Positions 1-8,875 of a stretch of DNA of 37,004 bases are shown piece by piece. The notes beneath the pieces are model-generated. The model ran no database searches. It was not told the origin of the DNA and saw nothing but the letters and a program-made list of their open reading frames with translations. The DNA is from Syntrophomonadaceae bacterium (GTDB lineage Bacteria > Bacillota > Syntrophomonadia > Syntrophomonadales > Syntrophothermaceae): NCBI GenBank assembly GCA_012799365.1, contig JAAZLJ010000160.1, positions 1-37,004 on the forward strand. Direction: 5' to 3'. Made by a program: the position numbers and the translations under genes. Position 1 is the stretch's first letter. Each line of letters begins with the position of its first letter.

Positions 1-606
1 AGCTAGAGCAGCAGCTATAATACCAGCCAGGGCACACCACAGCATATTACGGGCAAAAGCAGCTGCCATGTTATCATAAGGTGTGGCTGGCACCCCTACA
101 TACCACATGCCGATGATCTCGCCTCTGATATCCTTAATGGGCTCATAAGCAGTGAGGTTGCGAGTCCCTACCACTTCCGCCTCCCCGATATAGGTCTGAC
201 CTTTTTTCAACACCTTCTCTACTACTTCCGCAGATGCCTGGGTACCTACCTGTCTTACCCCATCCTTCTTGACGTTGGTGGATACCCGGGTATCGTCTTT
301 AAAAATGGTGACCGTATCTCCGGTCTCTTTACCAATCTGGTCGATAACACCGAAGTTCTCTTCCATGAGAACCTCACCTTTATACATCTTACCGTCCGGT
401 CCAATAGACCACGCTCCAGGAAATTCATGTTCCAGGAGTGCCATGCCAATTTTCATATCTGACTGCAGTTTTTCCTCCGCCGAGTTTATTATCTTATCTT
501 TCATGGAGGAAGTTGCGTAGTAACTCATAGAGCCGGTAATAATCACAATCAAGGTAACAAAAATTACAATTAACCTGCCTCCTACATTGAGCTTGCCTCT
601 AATCAT
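1..606 (-). CDS. Cache-domain membrane sensor, probable methyl-accepting chemotaxis protein (3' end outside window)
   Basis: The first 202 codons of a gene that runs off the left edge. The ATG at 606 follows a GGGGAGGATAGGA ribosome site. The translation begins MIRGKLNVGGRLIV, has a first membrane helix at about residues 11-30, then an extracytoplasmic region of about 150 residues ending IIGMWYVGVP, and a second hydrophobic segment (WCALAGIIAAALA) at the window edge. The stretch before it, with YEPIKDIRGEIIGMWYVGVP, is typical of single Cache (sCache) ligand-binding domains in clostridial chemotaxis receptors. The output domain is not visible, so a histidine kinase or diguanylate cyclase with the same sensor cannot be excluded. 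Confidence 0.75.
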   Translation of the reverse strand, partial: MIRGKLNVGGRLIVIFVTLIVIITGSMSYYATSSMKDKIINSAEEKLQSDMKIGMALLEHEFPGAWSIGPDGKMYKGEVLMEENFGVIDQIGKETGDTVTIFKDDTRVSTNVKKDGVRQVGTQASAEVVEKVLKKGQTYIGEAEVVGTRNLTAYEPIKDIRGEIIGMWYVGVPATPYDNMAAAFARNMLWCALAGIIAAALA

Positions 607-670
607 TCCTATCCTCCCCTCAAGCATGGTCGATACCTATGTATTTATCTGGTTGTTAATCGACCTGCTG

Positions 671-1636
671 TTAATGCTCGTGAGCGTGTGCCAGAGTAAT
701 TTTCTCTCCGCATTCCCGACAGTAGAAGTTGCCTTCTTCATCGACATCAAAATCCAAAATGGCAGCGATCTGTTGGGGGGTAAGTTCTCCCAGCCACAGA
801 TCCTCGATATCCGCTTCGACCAGGGAACGATAACCTAATTCCCAACGAGGAAGTACCACCCAGATCTGATAAAGCAGTTTGTACCACCGGTTAACAACCT
901 CCCGCAGGTCGTAAAGCCGGGTCAGAACCTCCATCTTCTCCAGCATTTCGCTAAAAGTCCGGCTTTTTAACATAACCGAGAACACCTGCTGTACCTTCAA
1001 GTTGCCTCCGCTGATGCTATCCAGAATGGGCTGTAGTTCCCGCTCCATTTCCTTACGAAAATTCTTCCGCCAACCGTAGGCCAAATCGTCCAATGTGTGT
1101 TCGCCTGCCACCTGATACCCCTGCTGAGCAGCCAATAGGTGTTCTGGATCTGGTATTTCAGCTAAAGCTACGATCTCCTGGTCCTGCAGCACCTTGAACC
1201 GGCTGTCCTGTAGGAGTTCTATTACAAATACTTCTTTAACCGGCTGTAATTTAAAGTTGGCAGCCTTTTCCACTTCAACCAACGCTTCGTCCAACCTCAT
1301 GGCACCGGTGAAGTTTAACAGTCCCCATAGATAATTCCGGGCCCGATTCAGCATCCTTCCCGCTGCATCCTCAGATGCCCGATCCAGATCTTTTTCCATG
1401 CTCTCTACCAGGTCATAAGGCAGCTCCCCCCTATCCCAATTTTCTACGGCATTCCGAACCGCTTGTTCCAGGGCCTGCCGGGCCTGTTCCCGCTGTCCGG
1501 TAAGGAGATAGGCTTTGCCCAGGCCCCAATAACCAGCATAGTCAGGTTCGTTTTCTTGGATTTGTTGTAAAAAATAATCTATGGCCTGCTGGTACTGAGC
1601 CTCCCGCAGCATATCCCACCCCTGTTTGAAATCCAT
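671..1636 (-). CDS. TPR-repeat protein with C-terminal metal-binding-like tail
   Basis: A 321-aa cytoplasmic protein of unknown specific role. I place the start at the ATG at 1636 (MDFKQGWDMLREAQYQQ), where a GGGGG ribosome site lies upstream and the TPR begins at once; an upstream in-frame start at 1729 would add 31 residues unlike the rest. Residues about 1-70 are two TPR-like helical hairpins (YQQAIDYFLQQI, YWGLGKAYLLTGQREQARQAL). The long helical middle is unrecognised. The C-terminus reads FYCRECGEKITLAHAHEH, a CxxC pair plus a His-rich tail that could bind zinc. TPRs usually mediate protein-protein contacts; the partner cannot be inferred. It is a separate unit from the lipoprotein upstream, from which a terminator hairpin separates it. 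Confidence 0.7.
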   Translation of the reverse strand: MDFKQGWDMLREAQYQQAIDYFLQQIQENEPDYAGYWGLGKAYLLTGQREQARQALEQAVRNAVENWDRGELPYDLVESMEKDLDRASEDAAGRMLNRARNYLWGLLNFTGAMRLDEALVEVEKAANFKLQPVKEVFVIELLQDSRFKVLQDQEIVALAEIPDPEHLLAAQQGYQVAGEHTLDDLAYGWRKNFRKEMERELQPILDSISGGNLKVQQVFSVMLKSRTFSEMLEKMEVLTRLYDLREVVNRWYKLLYQIWVVLPRWELGYRSLVEADIEDLWLGELTPQQIAAILDFDVDEEGNFYCRECGEKITLAHAHEH

Positions 1637-1790
1637 GAGATTATAACCCCCATTACCTGTGCTTTTAATGATATTATCGTGTTTTTCCAGCAAAAACTCA
1701 GGGTTACCATAACTGGATCTATTTCTCAACTAACTTCGACAACCGGGATGTTTTTCCTCCTTTTAGCTAATATTGTTTGCCCCAACCAGA

Positions 1791-1818
1791 TAAAAAATAA
1801 CGGTACTTAAGTACCGTT
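1791..1818 (-). terminator. Rho-independent terminator after the lon/lipoprotein unit
   Basis: AACGGTACTTAAGTACCGTT (1799-1818) is a perfect 20-bp palindrome. On the minus strand it is followed by ATTTTTTA, and it overlaps the TAA stop of the lipoprotein gene. Confidence 0.8.
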
Positions 1819-2143
1819 AATCTATTAGTTTCATATAGAGAACCCGATTGTAATTATAAACCCCGATTACGTTCCCCGAGGCATCATAAAGATAGTTGGC
1901 AGAACTGCCCCCGATATAGACCGTCCCCTCCTGGGAAACCCCCAGTTCACGTACATACCCGCGTAAGACCTCGCCATCGGTGAAATGGATTTCTACTTTA
2001 AGTAGTTGGGGAGGCTCGGGGTCTTCAGTTTTATCAGTTAGTGGTTTGAGATCCAGGCTGCAGCCCACCATTAGTCCCACTGCTATGAGCAGCAGTACTA
2101 ACGCAGCCACCCGCCATCTTCGCCCCCTGAACATGGTCTTCAT
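1817..2143 (-). CDS. small lipoprotein of unknown function
   Basis: A 108-aa protein with a lipoprotein signal: basic start MKTMFRGRRWR, hydrophobic stretch (VAALVLLLIAVGLMVGC) and a lipobox LMVGC with the Cys at residue 28. The mature part of about 80 residues contains a short beta-rich segment (VEIHFTDGEVLRGYVREL, then YIGGSSANYLYD) that I do not recognise as a named family. It should be anchored on the outer face of the membrane. The ATG overlaps the TGA of the Lon-like gene by 4 bp (ATGA), with GGGAGGAG upstream, so the two are probably translationally coupled. The terminator hairpin starts at its stop codon. Confidence 0.7.
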   Translation of the reverse strand: MKTMFRGRRWRVAALVLLLIAVGLMVGCSLDLKPLTDKTEDPEPPQLLKVEIHFTDGEVLRGYVRELGVSQEGTVYIGGSSANYLYDASGNVIGVYNYNRVLYMKLID

Positions 2144-4581
2144 CTCCTCCCTGGCCGAATCCTTCTGCCTCTCAGATGTGGTTCCATGCTATATCTTCTT
2201 CGGTTCCCATTTCTCTGCTGTTCAGCCCAACGGGCCAACTGCTGGTCGACCAGGTAATGTATGCTGTTTCTGGTAAATTCACCATTCGGCCCTTTCTTTC
2301 CTGCCGGTTTTCCGGTGAGTATTTCTATACCCTGATCCACGTGGTCAATGGCCCATATATGGAACTCGCCTTTCTCCACCGCTTCTATCACTTCGTGAGA
2401 AAGCATGAGGTTGACCACATTCTGGCGTGGAATGATAACTCCCTGTTCTCCACTCAATCCCTTTTTCCGGCATACCTTGAAGAACCCCTCAATCTTCTGG
2501 TTAACTCCTCCTATGGGCTGAATATCACCATTTTGATTGATAGAACCGGTTACGGCTATACCCTGCCGAATGGGGACTCCCGAGAGACTGGAAAGGATGG
2601 CATATAATTCGGCACTGGAGGCGCTATCGCCCTCGATTCCCTGGTAATTCTGTTCAAAGGTAAGACTGGCTGAAAGAGAAAGCGGCTTATCCTGGGCATA
2701 AGTGGCTCCTAAATAACCGGTCAGAGTAAGCACCCCTTTGCTGTGGATATTGCCGCTCATGTGGATCTCTCGTTCAATATTGACCAGTCCCTTTTCCCCC
2801 ATAAAAGTACGCGCAGTGATACGGCAGGGTTTGCCAAACCATTGTTCACCCAAAACGTATACCGCCAAACCGTTAATCTGCCCCACCTTTTCTCCGTGTA
2901 CATCAATAATGAGGGTGCCATCTTCAATCAGAGCCAGGATCTTTTCTTCCATCATCCCGGCGCGGTACTGTTTCTCCTCTATAGCCCGAAGGACATGACT
3001 GGCTTCTACCACCCCGGCACCATCATAGGCCGCCCATACGTCGGCCTCATGAATTATCTCACTCAGACGGTTAAAAAGAGTGGTCAGTTTGTCCTGATGA
3101 CCTGAAAGCCTGGTTCCATAGTCCACTACCCTGGCTGCAGCTTCCCGACTGAAATGGCGAAGACCGTTTTCTTCACAAACCGCTTTAATGAAACGAGCGT
3201 ATTCTTCGATGTGCTCCTGATCCCTGGCCATCTCCACATCAAAGTCGGCCCGGAGTTTGAAAAGCTTGCGAAAATCTTCGTCCCACTCATGCAGCAGGTA
3301 GTAATGATGGGGCTCGCCAATAAGTATTACCTTTATCTGCACCGGTATGGGCTCTGGTTCCAGGGTTTCCAGACTGTAAGTGCTGTAGTTCTTCCAAACA
3401 CTTTCTATGCGCACCTCTTGATTTTTAAGCACTTGTTTCAAGGCATCCCATGTAAAAGGATTTTTAAAAAGATCCAGCAGGTTCAGTATCAGGTATCCGC
3501 CATTGGCACGGTGAACCGCTCCCGCCCGTACTTTAGTGAAGTCGGTAGACAAAACACCGAACTCCCCTTCGTACTCGATGGCACCAAAAAGGTTGGTATA
3601 AGTGGGATTGGTTTCATAAATAACCGGAGCATGTTCCAGGATCGAATTATCTGCCAGAAGATTGACCTGATAACGTTTAAATGCCGCTCTCCTATCCATA
3701 CGGCGGAAAAATGCCAGCGGCAGCTGGGCGGTCTCCTCCTGTTCACCAAACAAGTCCAGGTTCTCCAGAATATCCTGATGAACCTGCTCCAGGTAGGTTA
3801 CCACTTCCGCCTGATCCCGATAAGCCTTATACAGCGCATTAAAATACGGTACTATAGTACTGCGAGCGGTTTCCTGTTCCAGGGCCAGAACCTGAGCTTT
3901 TATATCCCGTTCTCGTTCCCGGTAAACCCTCAGTATCACATTAAGTTTTTCCTGCAGGGCTTTGCTCTTTTTTACCGTTTCCTGGCGCTCATCTTCATCC
4001 AGAGCGGCGAATTCCTCCTGGGACATTGGTTCACCGTCCTGCAAAGGAATCGTGCTTATACCTTCCTGAGTTCGGGATATAGCAAACCCCTGCTCCCGGG
4101 CCATTTTCGATAACCTCTCATACATTTCACTGGCGTCCTCATAGAAACTGGATAGAATATGGTTTTTCTGTAATTCAAATGTTTGGGTTTCGTAGGCTCG
4201 AGGAATGGCCTTGCGCAGCTGGTCCACCAATCTATCCATGTCCCGGACCAGTCGTTTGCCTTTACCCGCTGGCAGCTTTATAGCCCGAGGACAGTTATTA
4301 TCACGGAAATTAAAAACGTAGCACCAGTCGCCGGGAACTGGTTCTTGCTGAACCTTGTCCTCCACCAATTGCCAGGCCAGAGTGGCCCTACCAGTGCCAA
4401 AAAACCCGCTCAAAAAGATATTATATCCCTGGTCTTTTACGTCCAATCCGAATGAAACCGCCCGCCGGGCGCGTTCCTGCCCAATGACCGCTTTTAACGG
4501 CTGCACTTCGGCGGTAGTAGCAAAATCGAATTGGGCCGGGTCACAGGTTTTTTTCAGTTCCTCAGGTCTCAGTTTGCTCAG
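2140..4581 (-). CDS. Lon-like ATP-dependent serine protease (AAA_32 / S16 family)
   Basis: About 813 aa. The N-terminus reads LSKLRPEELKKTCDP and IGQERARRAVSFGL, typical of the LonB-like family with an inserted AAA domain. The P-loop is GFFGTGRAT, with Arg where Lys is usual. The C-terminal S16 domain has the catalytic Ser in GDSASSAE (S653) and Lys in VNQKIEGF (K696), a 43-residue spacing equal to that of classical Lon. The last 60 residues are basic and probably disordered. Start choice: no ATG or TTG fits after the upstream gene's stop. A GAGGAGGGG site lies 6 nt before a CTG that matches the family N-terminus, so I propose CTG at 4581; GTG at 4620 is in frame but has no ribosome site. The role is degradation of damaged or regulatory proteins; the target is unknown. 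Confidence 0.88.
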   Translation of the reverse strand: MSKLRPEELKKTCDPAQFDFATTAEVQPLKAVIGQERARRAVSFGLDVKDQGYNIFLSGFFGTGRATLAWQLVEDKVQQEPVPGDWCYVFNFRDNNCPRAIKLPAGKGKRLVRDMDRLVDQLRKAIPRAYETQTFELQKNHILSSFYEDASEMYERLSKMAREQGFAISRTQEGISTIPLQDGEPMSQEEFAALDEDERQETVKKSKALQEKLNVILRVYRERERDIKAQVLALEQETARSTIVPYFNALYKAYRDQAEVVTYLEQVHQDILENLDLFGEQEETAQLPLAFFRRMDRRAAFKRYQVNLLADNSILEHAPVIYETNPTYTNLFGAIEYEGEFGVLSTDFTKVRAGAVHRANGGYLILNLLDLFKNPFTWDALKQVLKNQEVRIESVWKNYSTYSLETLEPEPIPVQIKVILIGEPHHYYLLHEWDEDFRKLFKLRADFDVEMARDQEHIEEYARFIKAVCEENGLRHFSREAAARVVDYGTRLSGHQDKLTTLFNRLSEIIHEADVWAAYDGAGVVEASHVLRAIEEKQYRAGMMEEKILALIEDGTLIIDVHGEKVGQINGLAVYVLGEQWFGKPCRITARTFMGEKGLVNIEREIHMSGNIHSKGVLTLTGYLGATYAQDKPLSLSASLTFEQNYQGIEGDSASSAELYAILSSLSGVPIRQGIAVTGSINQNGDIQPIGGVNQKIEGFFKVCRKKGLSGEQGVIIPRQNVVNLMLSHEVIEAVEKGEFHIWAIDHVDQGIEILTGKPAGKKGPNGEFTRNSIHYLVDQQLARWAEQQRNGNRRRYSMEPHLRGRRIRPGRR

Positions 4582-4624
4582 CGTACTCCCCTCCTCAGTA
4601 AAATCATCCCATTGGGACACTCGT

Positions 4625-5455
4625 TTATACACGAAAACGGTACCCCACCTCGCCTTTACGTACGGTATCTCCAAGTTCATTGTACAACATGGCCGAGGCA
4701 TAAAAACCGGTACAATGACTGACTACTAATCTTTTTATATCATATTGTTTTAATGCCTGAATAGTTTGAGACATCCGCTCCTGATTGGCTGTAAAAAGGT
4801 GGGTTCCGCCTATGAAGGCTTGAATCTTGTGATTGCCGGTGACCTGACAAGCATACTGCAGAGTATTGATAAGACCAGCATGGGCACACCCGCTGACGAT
4901 AATGAGCCCCTCCGGATGATCTATAATGAGTGCTTGATCATCGGTTAAGTTATCAGTTTCCCATCTGGAGCTGGTCTGATAGACAAAATTACCTCCCGTG
5001 TTTTCATAATCGGTCAGCCGGGGAACCTCACCGGTAACCAGAACCCCGGGCATCAGCTCGTGTACCCTGGGGGTTTCGACAAATTTATCTCCCTGAGCCA
5101 TGATCTCCTCCCTGCCGATAGGCATGCTGAGATCTTTGATCTGACCGTTAGATAAAACTACACCCCGGGGATAAAAAACATGGGGATGCAGGTAAAAGGT
5201 ACGCTCTCCTCCCTGCTGCAGCAAAAAACGAATACCCCCGGTGTGATCTGAGTGCCCATGACTGATGACCACCTTTTTAACCGCTCCCAGGTCTAATGAT
5301 AGAGCCCGGGCATTATGTAGAAGGGCATCATGAGAACCGGTATCAAACAAAAAGGAATGGCCGTCCACCTGTACCAGGGCGGCAAACCCGTATTCCCCAA
5401 TTAATCTCATGTCTGGAGTGGTGTTCTCCACCAAAATGGTAATATTAACCTGCAT
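4625..5455 (-). CDS. metallo-beta-lactamase-fold metal-dependent hydrolase
   Basis: A 276-aa cytoplasmic protein. The start is the ATG at 5455, 7 nt after GGAGG; an upstream in-frame ATG at 5524 adds 23 unrelated residues. Metal ligands are visible as HGHSDHTGG, followed by GCAHAGL and a late SHCTGF. The opening ITILVENTTP with LIGEYGFAALVQVDG is characteristic of the COG1237 group, relatives of an archaeal dihydropterin-ribofuranosyl-aminobenzene phosphate synthase. The substrate in bacteria is unknown. It precedes the Lon-like gene by 43 bp and follows azlD by 82 bp, so it may be part of the same transcript. Confidence 0.82.
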   Translation of the reverse strand: MQVNITILVENTTPDMRLIGEYGFAALVQVDGHSFLFDTGSHDALLHNARALSLDLGAVKKVVISHGHSDHTGGIRFLLQQGGERTFYLHPHVFYPRGVVLSNGQIKDLSMPIGREEIMAQGDKFVETPRVHELMPGVLVTGEVPRLTDYENTGGNFVYQTSSRWETDNLTDDQALIIDHPEGLIIVSGCAHAGLINTLQYACQVTGNHKIQAFIGGTHLFTANQERMSQTIQALKQYDIKRLVVSHCTGFYASAMLYNELGDTVRKGEVGYRFRV

Positions 5456-5537
5456 CTTATCGCCTCCTGATTCCCTATCGCCCACCGATACGGTATAGCT
5501 GATATCCTCCCGCTGCTCGAGCATTTACCCCGCCGAT

Positions 5538-5858
5538 TTACAGAAAATTATTGATCAAGGCCATGCAGCCAATTCCTACGGCCAGAGTATAGAAAAGGTT
5601 TCTGGTAAAAACCGCCACTACGAAAGTAGGTATAAAAGCCCAGATGTACTGGTTAGAAATGTTGATAGCCAGAGCCTTGTCCCGGATAAGGATACTCATG
5701 GCCAGGAGCGAACCCAGCACCGCGGCTGGTATATATGACAACCACTCCTGCAGGCGTTCCGGAAACTCTAAACGGGACAGGGTGCCTATAGGCAGCATAC
5801 GCGGCGCCAGACTGACCACCGACATTCCGATTATTAGCAAAACCATCTCGCGGCTCAT
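5538..5858 (-). CDS. azlD: AzlD family branched-chain amino acid transport subunit
   Basis: A 106-aa integral membrane protein with about four helices. It contains the AzlD signature stretch PRMLPIGTLSRLEFPE and the AVLGSLLAMSIL helix. AzlD is the small partner of AzlC in exporters of branched-chain amino acids and analogues such as azaleucine. The ATG at 5858 overlaps the azlC stop by 4 bp, so translation is coupled and the pair should form one complex. Confidence 0.88.
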   Translation of the reverse strand: MSREMVLLIIGMSVVSLAPRMLPIGTLSRLEFPERLQEWLSYIPAAVLGSLLAMSILIRDKALAINISNQYIWAFIPTFVVAVFTRNLFYTLAVGIGCMALINNFL

Positions 5859-6544
5859 TTCTTTAAAGTCACTCCTAAAGTTGCCCCGATCAGGGTGGCA
5901 ATGATGACATTGGACATATTGACCAGAGAGCCAGGTACCAGACCACCAATGACCAGACAGATAAGGGCGGCGACCGCCGCTACTATCGCATCTTGCTTAC
6001 GGTTAATCATCAAAACCAACAGTACTGTATACATGGCCGGCAGAGCAAAATCCAGGCCGAATTTCTGAGTGTCGGTCACCAGTTTACCCATGTAGGTGCC
6101 CAGAGCTGAACTACCAATCCACGAAAGATGAGAGGTCAGGTTTAACCCGGCCAGATAATAGGCGGTCGCCGGGTGACGGGCATAGTGAGTCACCGAGACC
6201 GCATAGGTTTCGTCCGTAAGTCCATAGGACAACAGGGTGGCGATACGGGTAGGCACCGCTTTAAAATGAGGCACCAGAGAAGTAGCAAAAAGAAAATAAC
6301 GCAGGTTAACCAGAAAGTTGGTCAGGATGATGGTGGCCATAGCTGCGCCTTCTTTAATCATACCTACTGCTATGTATTGTCCCGCTCCGGTAAAACACAT
6401 GATGGACATCAAGGTAGCTTCCCCCACCGTCATCGCGGCATCGTTGTTAGCCAGCACCCCAAAGGCAAATCCCAGGGGAAGATAACCCAATACAACTGGA
6501 AAAGCGTCCTTAATTCCTGTCAGAGTCTCCTGTTTTTTATCCAC
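5855..6544 (-). CDS. azlC: AzlC family amino acid exporter, large subunit
   Basis: About 229 aa with several membrane helices. Family features are GYLPLGFAFGVLA, CFTGAGQYIAVG, NLRYFLFATSL and LSYGLTDETYAVS. I prefer the GTG at 6544 (MDKKQETLTGIKDAFP), since a GGGG site lies just upstream and the family begins with this GIKDAFP segment; a TTG at 6607 would extend it by 21 residues without a ribosome site. It works with AzlD, encoded immediately downstream, to export branched-chain amino acids. No regulator gene sits next to the pair. Confidence 0.88.
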   Translation of the reverse strand: MDKKQETLTGIKDAFPVVLGYLPLGFAFGVLANNDAAMTVGEATLMSIMCFTGAGQYIAVGMIKEGAAMATIILTNFLVNLRYFLFATSLVPHFKAVPTRIATLLSYGLTDETYAVSVTHYARHPATAYYLAGLNLTSHLSWIGSSALGTYMGKLVTDTQKFGLDFALPAMYTVLLVLMINRKQDAIVAAVAALICLVIGGLVPGSLVNMSNVIIATLIGATLGVTLKK

Positions 6545-6697
6545 TTCTACCCCTGCCCCAATCTTGAAAACTGTACTTATTTTCGCCTTTTTGACAGGTA
6601 AAAGCAAGTTCTGTCGTCTAATTAGTGATGGAGACCAGGCCGCAAGGACGGTAAGGCTTCGCCCATGCTGAAGTTTTTAGCCATATAAAAATAAACT

Positions 6698-8740
6698 TTA
6701 CTGCGGAGGAACCAGGGTGCGAAACCATTTCCAGACCAGGCTATTTTTCCCCATCTCATCGTCTGGATTCGGTTCAGGAGTGAAGGTCTCCGACTCCTGA
6801 GTTTGAGATTGGAATAATTCACTCCCCCAGTTCAGCCCCCACTCATGATAGTAACAGATGCTTTCTGGCTCGGTTCCATCTAAAAAGGCGGCCTCGATTT
6901 GGCGGGGGCATGATTCACAGGCCACCAGCCCGCTGTCCAAACAGATATTAATTCGAGAAACCCCGGATGGTTTGGGGAAATCCTCTACCGGCAGCGAGGC
7001 TGAAGCCTTATTGATGAACTGGGCCCAGATGGGACCGGCGATACGGCCACCAGCAATATTGACTGATTTTTCCTGGGTGTCATACCCTACCCATACTGCA
7101 CAGGACAGCTGAGGAGTATAGCCGACAAACCAGGCATCCCGATATTCCTGCGTGGTTCCGGTTTTTCCCGCGGCGGGGCGTCCCACTACGCTGCGCAGAT
7201 GGGAAGCAGTACCCCCGGGAACCAGCACCCCTTTTAGCATATCACTGACGATATAGGCATTCTGAGGAGAGACTACTCGACTCTGCCGGGGACGGTGCTC
7301 TTCCAGAACACGCCCGTTCCGATCCACCACTTTGGTTATCCCTATCGCCTCTGATTTAATTCCTTCGTTGGCAAAGACGGTAAAGGCAGCTGCCATCTCC
7401 AACGGTGTAACTTCCGAGGTACCCAGAGCCAATGAAACATAGGGCCGGATCGAACCTGTAAACCCAAAACGCTTAACCCAACGAGCATAGGTATCCGGAC
7501 CCAGTTCGTGATTCAGTTTGACCGCCACTATATTGTCGGAAATCATCAGGGCTTCTTTGAGAGTGAACGGCTTCCAGTGATAAGGTTCCTTCCCGTAGTC
7601 CGTGGGCGCATAGACAGTACCATCGGGCTGGGGAAATTCTACCTCTTCACACCTGAACATGGAAGCCGGTGTATAACCTCGCTCCATAGCCAATGAATAT
7701 AAGAAGGGCTTGAAGGCCGAACCCGGCTGCCTTTGAGCCTTGATAGCCCGGTTAAACGAGCTTTGGACAAAATCCCGTCCCCCGATGAAGGCTTTGATGT
7801 AACCATTCCTGGCATCTACTGCCACCAGAGCCGCCTGCAGTTCCGCATTTCGTTCTCCCATTACTGAATTATAAGCATCCTGAGCCGCGATCTGCATATC
7901 CAGATCCAACCCGGTGTAGATCTTCAAACCTCCCTGGTACACCATGCGCTCACCATATTTGCGGACCAGCTCCCCCACCACCATGTCCACAAAGTAGGGA
8001 GCATCTCCTTTGATAAAACGGGCAGACTTATAGGTGAGGGACTTCCCCTGAGCCGCCTGCTTCTCGTCTGTGGTTATTTTGCCATTGCGCACCATTCTAT
8101 CCAGGACTACCCGCTGGCGGGATGCCGCTGCTTCGGGATTGACGTAGGGATCATAGTAACTGGGACGAGCCGGAACGCCAGCCAGGAGCGCACTTTCGGC
8201 CAGGTTCAGATCAGCCGCCGGTTTACCGAAATAAGTGCGGGCAGCGGTTTCCACCCCATAAGCGCCGTGCCCAAAATAAATGGTATTGAGGTACATAGAC
8301 AGAATCTCATCCTTGCTGTACTTCCTCTCCAGAAGGAATGTGTAGTACAGCTCTTTTACCTTACGGGTCAGGGTACGCTCCTGAGTAAGAAACAGGTTTT
8401 TAGCAGTCTGCTGGGTTATGGTACTGCCGCCTTCCACCACCCGGAGTGCCCGCAGGTTAACCAGTGCCGCTCGCATGATAGCCACCGCATCAATGCCCCG
8501 GTGACGGTAGAAGTTCTTATCCTCAACCGAGATAAAGGCATCAATAATGAAGGGTGAGATCTCCTCCAGGTCGACCGGGATGCGATTTTGCAGGTACACT
8601 CCTTTGATGATACGGCCGCTGCTGTCGTAGATTATCGAGCTCTGAGGTATCTCTATCCCTGGCAGCCTCCAGGTAAAGCCAGCCGTCAATAACCCGCATA
8701 TAATAAATGGAATTACGAGCAGCCGTACTCGCTTATGCAT
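6698..8740 (-). CDS. class A penicillin-binding protein (bifunctional transglycosylase/transpeptidase, PBP1A type)
   Basis: A 680-aa enzyme that polymerises and cross-links peptidoglycan. The ATG at 8740 follows GGGGGAG; an in-frame start at 8773 is less likely. There is an N-terminal membrane anchor (VRLLVIPFIICGLL). The glycosyltransferase 51 domain shows EDKNFYRHRGID, EGGSTITQQ and KDEILSMYLN. The transpeptidase domain shows the three penicillin-binding motifs: SAFK (nucleophilic Ser), SDN and KTGTT. A C-terminal extension has paired cysteines (CLDSGLVACESC, then ESICYYH), common in clostridial PBP1A, followed by an acidic tail. It acts at the outer face of the cytoplasmic membrane and is transcribed away from corA. 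Confidence 0.93.
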   Translation of the reverse strand: MHKRVRLLVIPFIICGLLTAGFTWRLPGIEIPQSSIIYDSSGRIIKGVYLQNRIPVDLEEISPFIIDAFISVEDKNFYRHRGIDAVAIMRAALVNLRALRVVEGGSTITQQTAKNLFLTQERTLTRKVKELYYTFLLERKYSKDEILSMYLNTIYFGHGAYGVETAARTYFGKPAADLNLAESALLAGVPARPSYYDPYVNPEAAASRQRVVLDRMVRNGKITTDEKQAAQGKSLTYKSARFIKGDAPYFVDMVVGELVRKYGERMVYQGGLKIYTGLDLDMQIAAQDAYNSVMGERNAELQAALVAVDARNGYIKAFIGGRDFVQSSFNRAIKAQRQPGSAFKPFLYSLAMERGYTPASMFRCEEVEFPQPDGTVYAPTDYGKEPYHWKPFTLKEALMISDNIVAVKLNHELGPDTYARWVKRFGFTGSIRPYVSLALGTSEVTPLEMAAAFTVFANEGIKSEAIGITKVVDRNGRVLEEHRPRQSRVVSPQNAYIVSDMLKGVLVPGGTASHLRSVVGRPAAGKTGTTQEYRDAWFVGYTPQLSCAVWVGYDTQEKSVNIAGGRIAGPIWAQFINKASASLPVEDFPKPSGVSRINICLDSGLVACESCPRQIEAAFLDGTEPESICYYHEWGLNWGSELFQSQTQESETFTPEPNPDDEMGKNSLVWKWFRTLVPPQ

Positions 8741-8840
8741 GGTTACTCCCCCTTGCCTTTTAAGTTCCCCCAATGACCGCCCGACTATCCATTTTAAGGA
8801 AGGCCCTGGTCCAGGGAATTCCCCGTCGGGATCTTCGTCA

Positions 8841-8869
8841 TTGACAACTATTCTGGCTCACCGTATAGT
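8841..8869 (+). promoter_or_regulatory. Sigma-A type promoter for the corA leader
   Basis: TTGACA (8841-8846), a 17-nt spacer and TATAGT (8864-8869) form a near-consensus promoter. Transcription would start near 8876, giving a leader of about 170 nt before corA. Confidence 0.7.
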
Positions 8870-8875
8870 GATTAT

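Noticed and set aside
3154-4113. A 319-codon plus-strand reading frame
   Set aside because: It lies wholly opposite the well-supported Lon-like gene, has no family features, and is a shadow frame.
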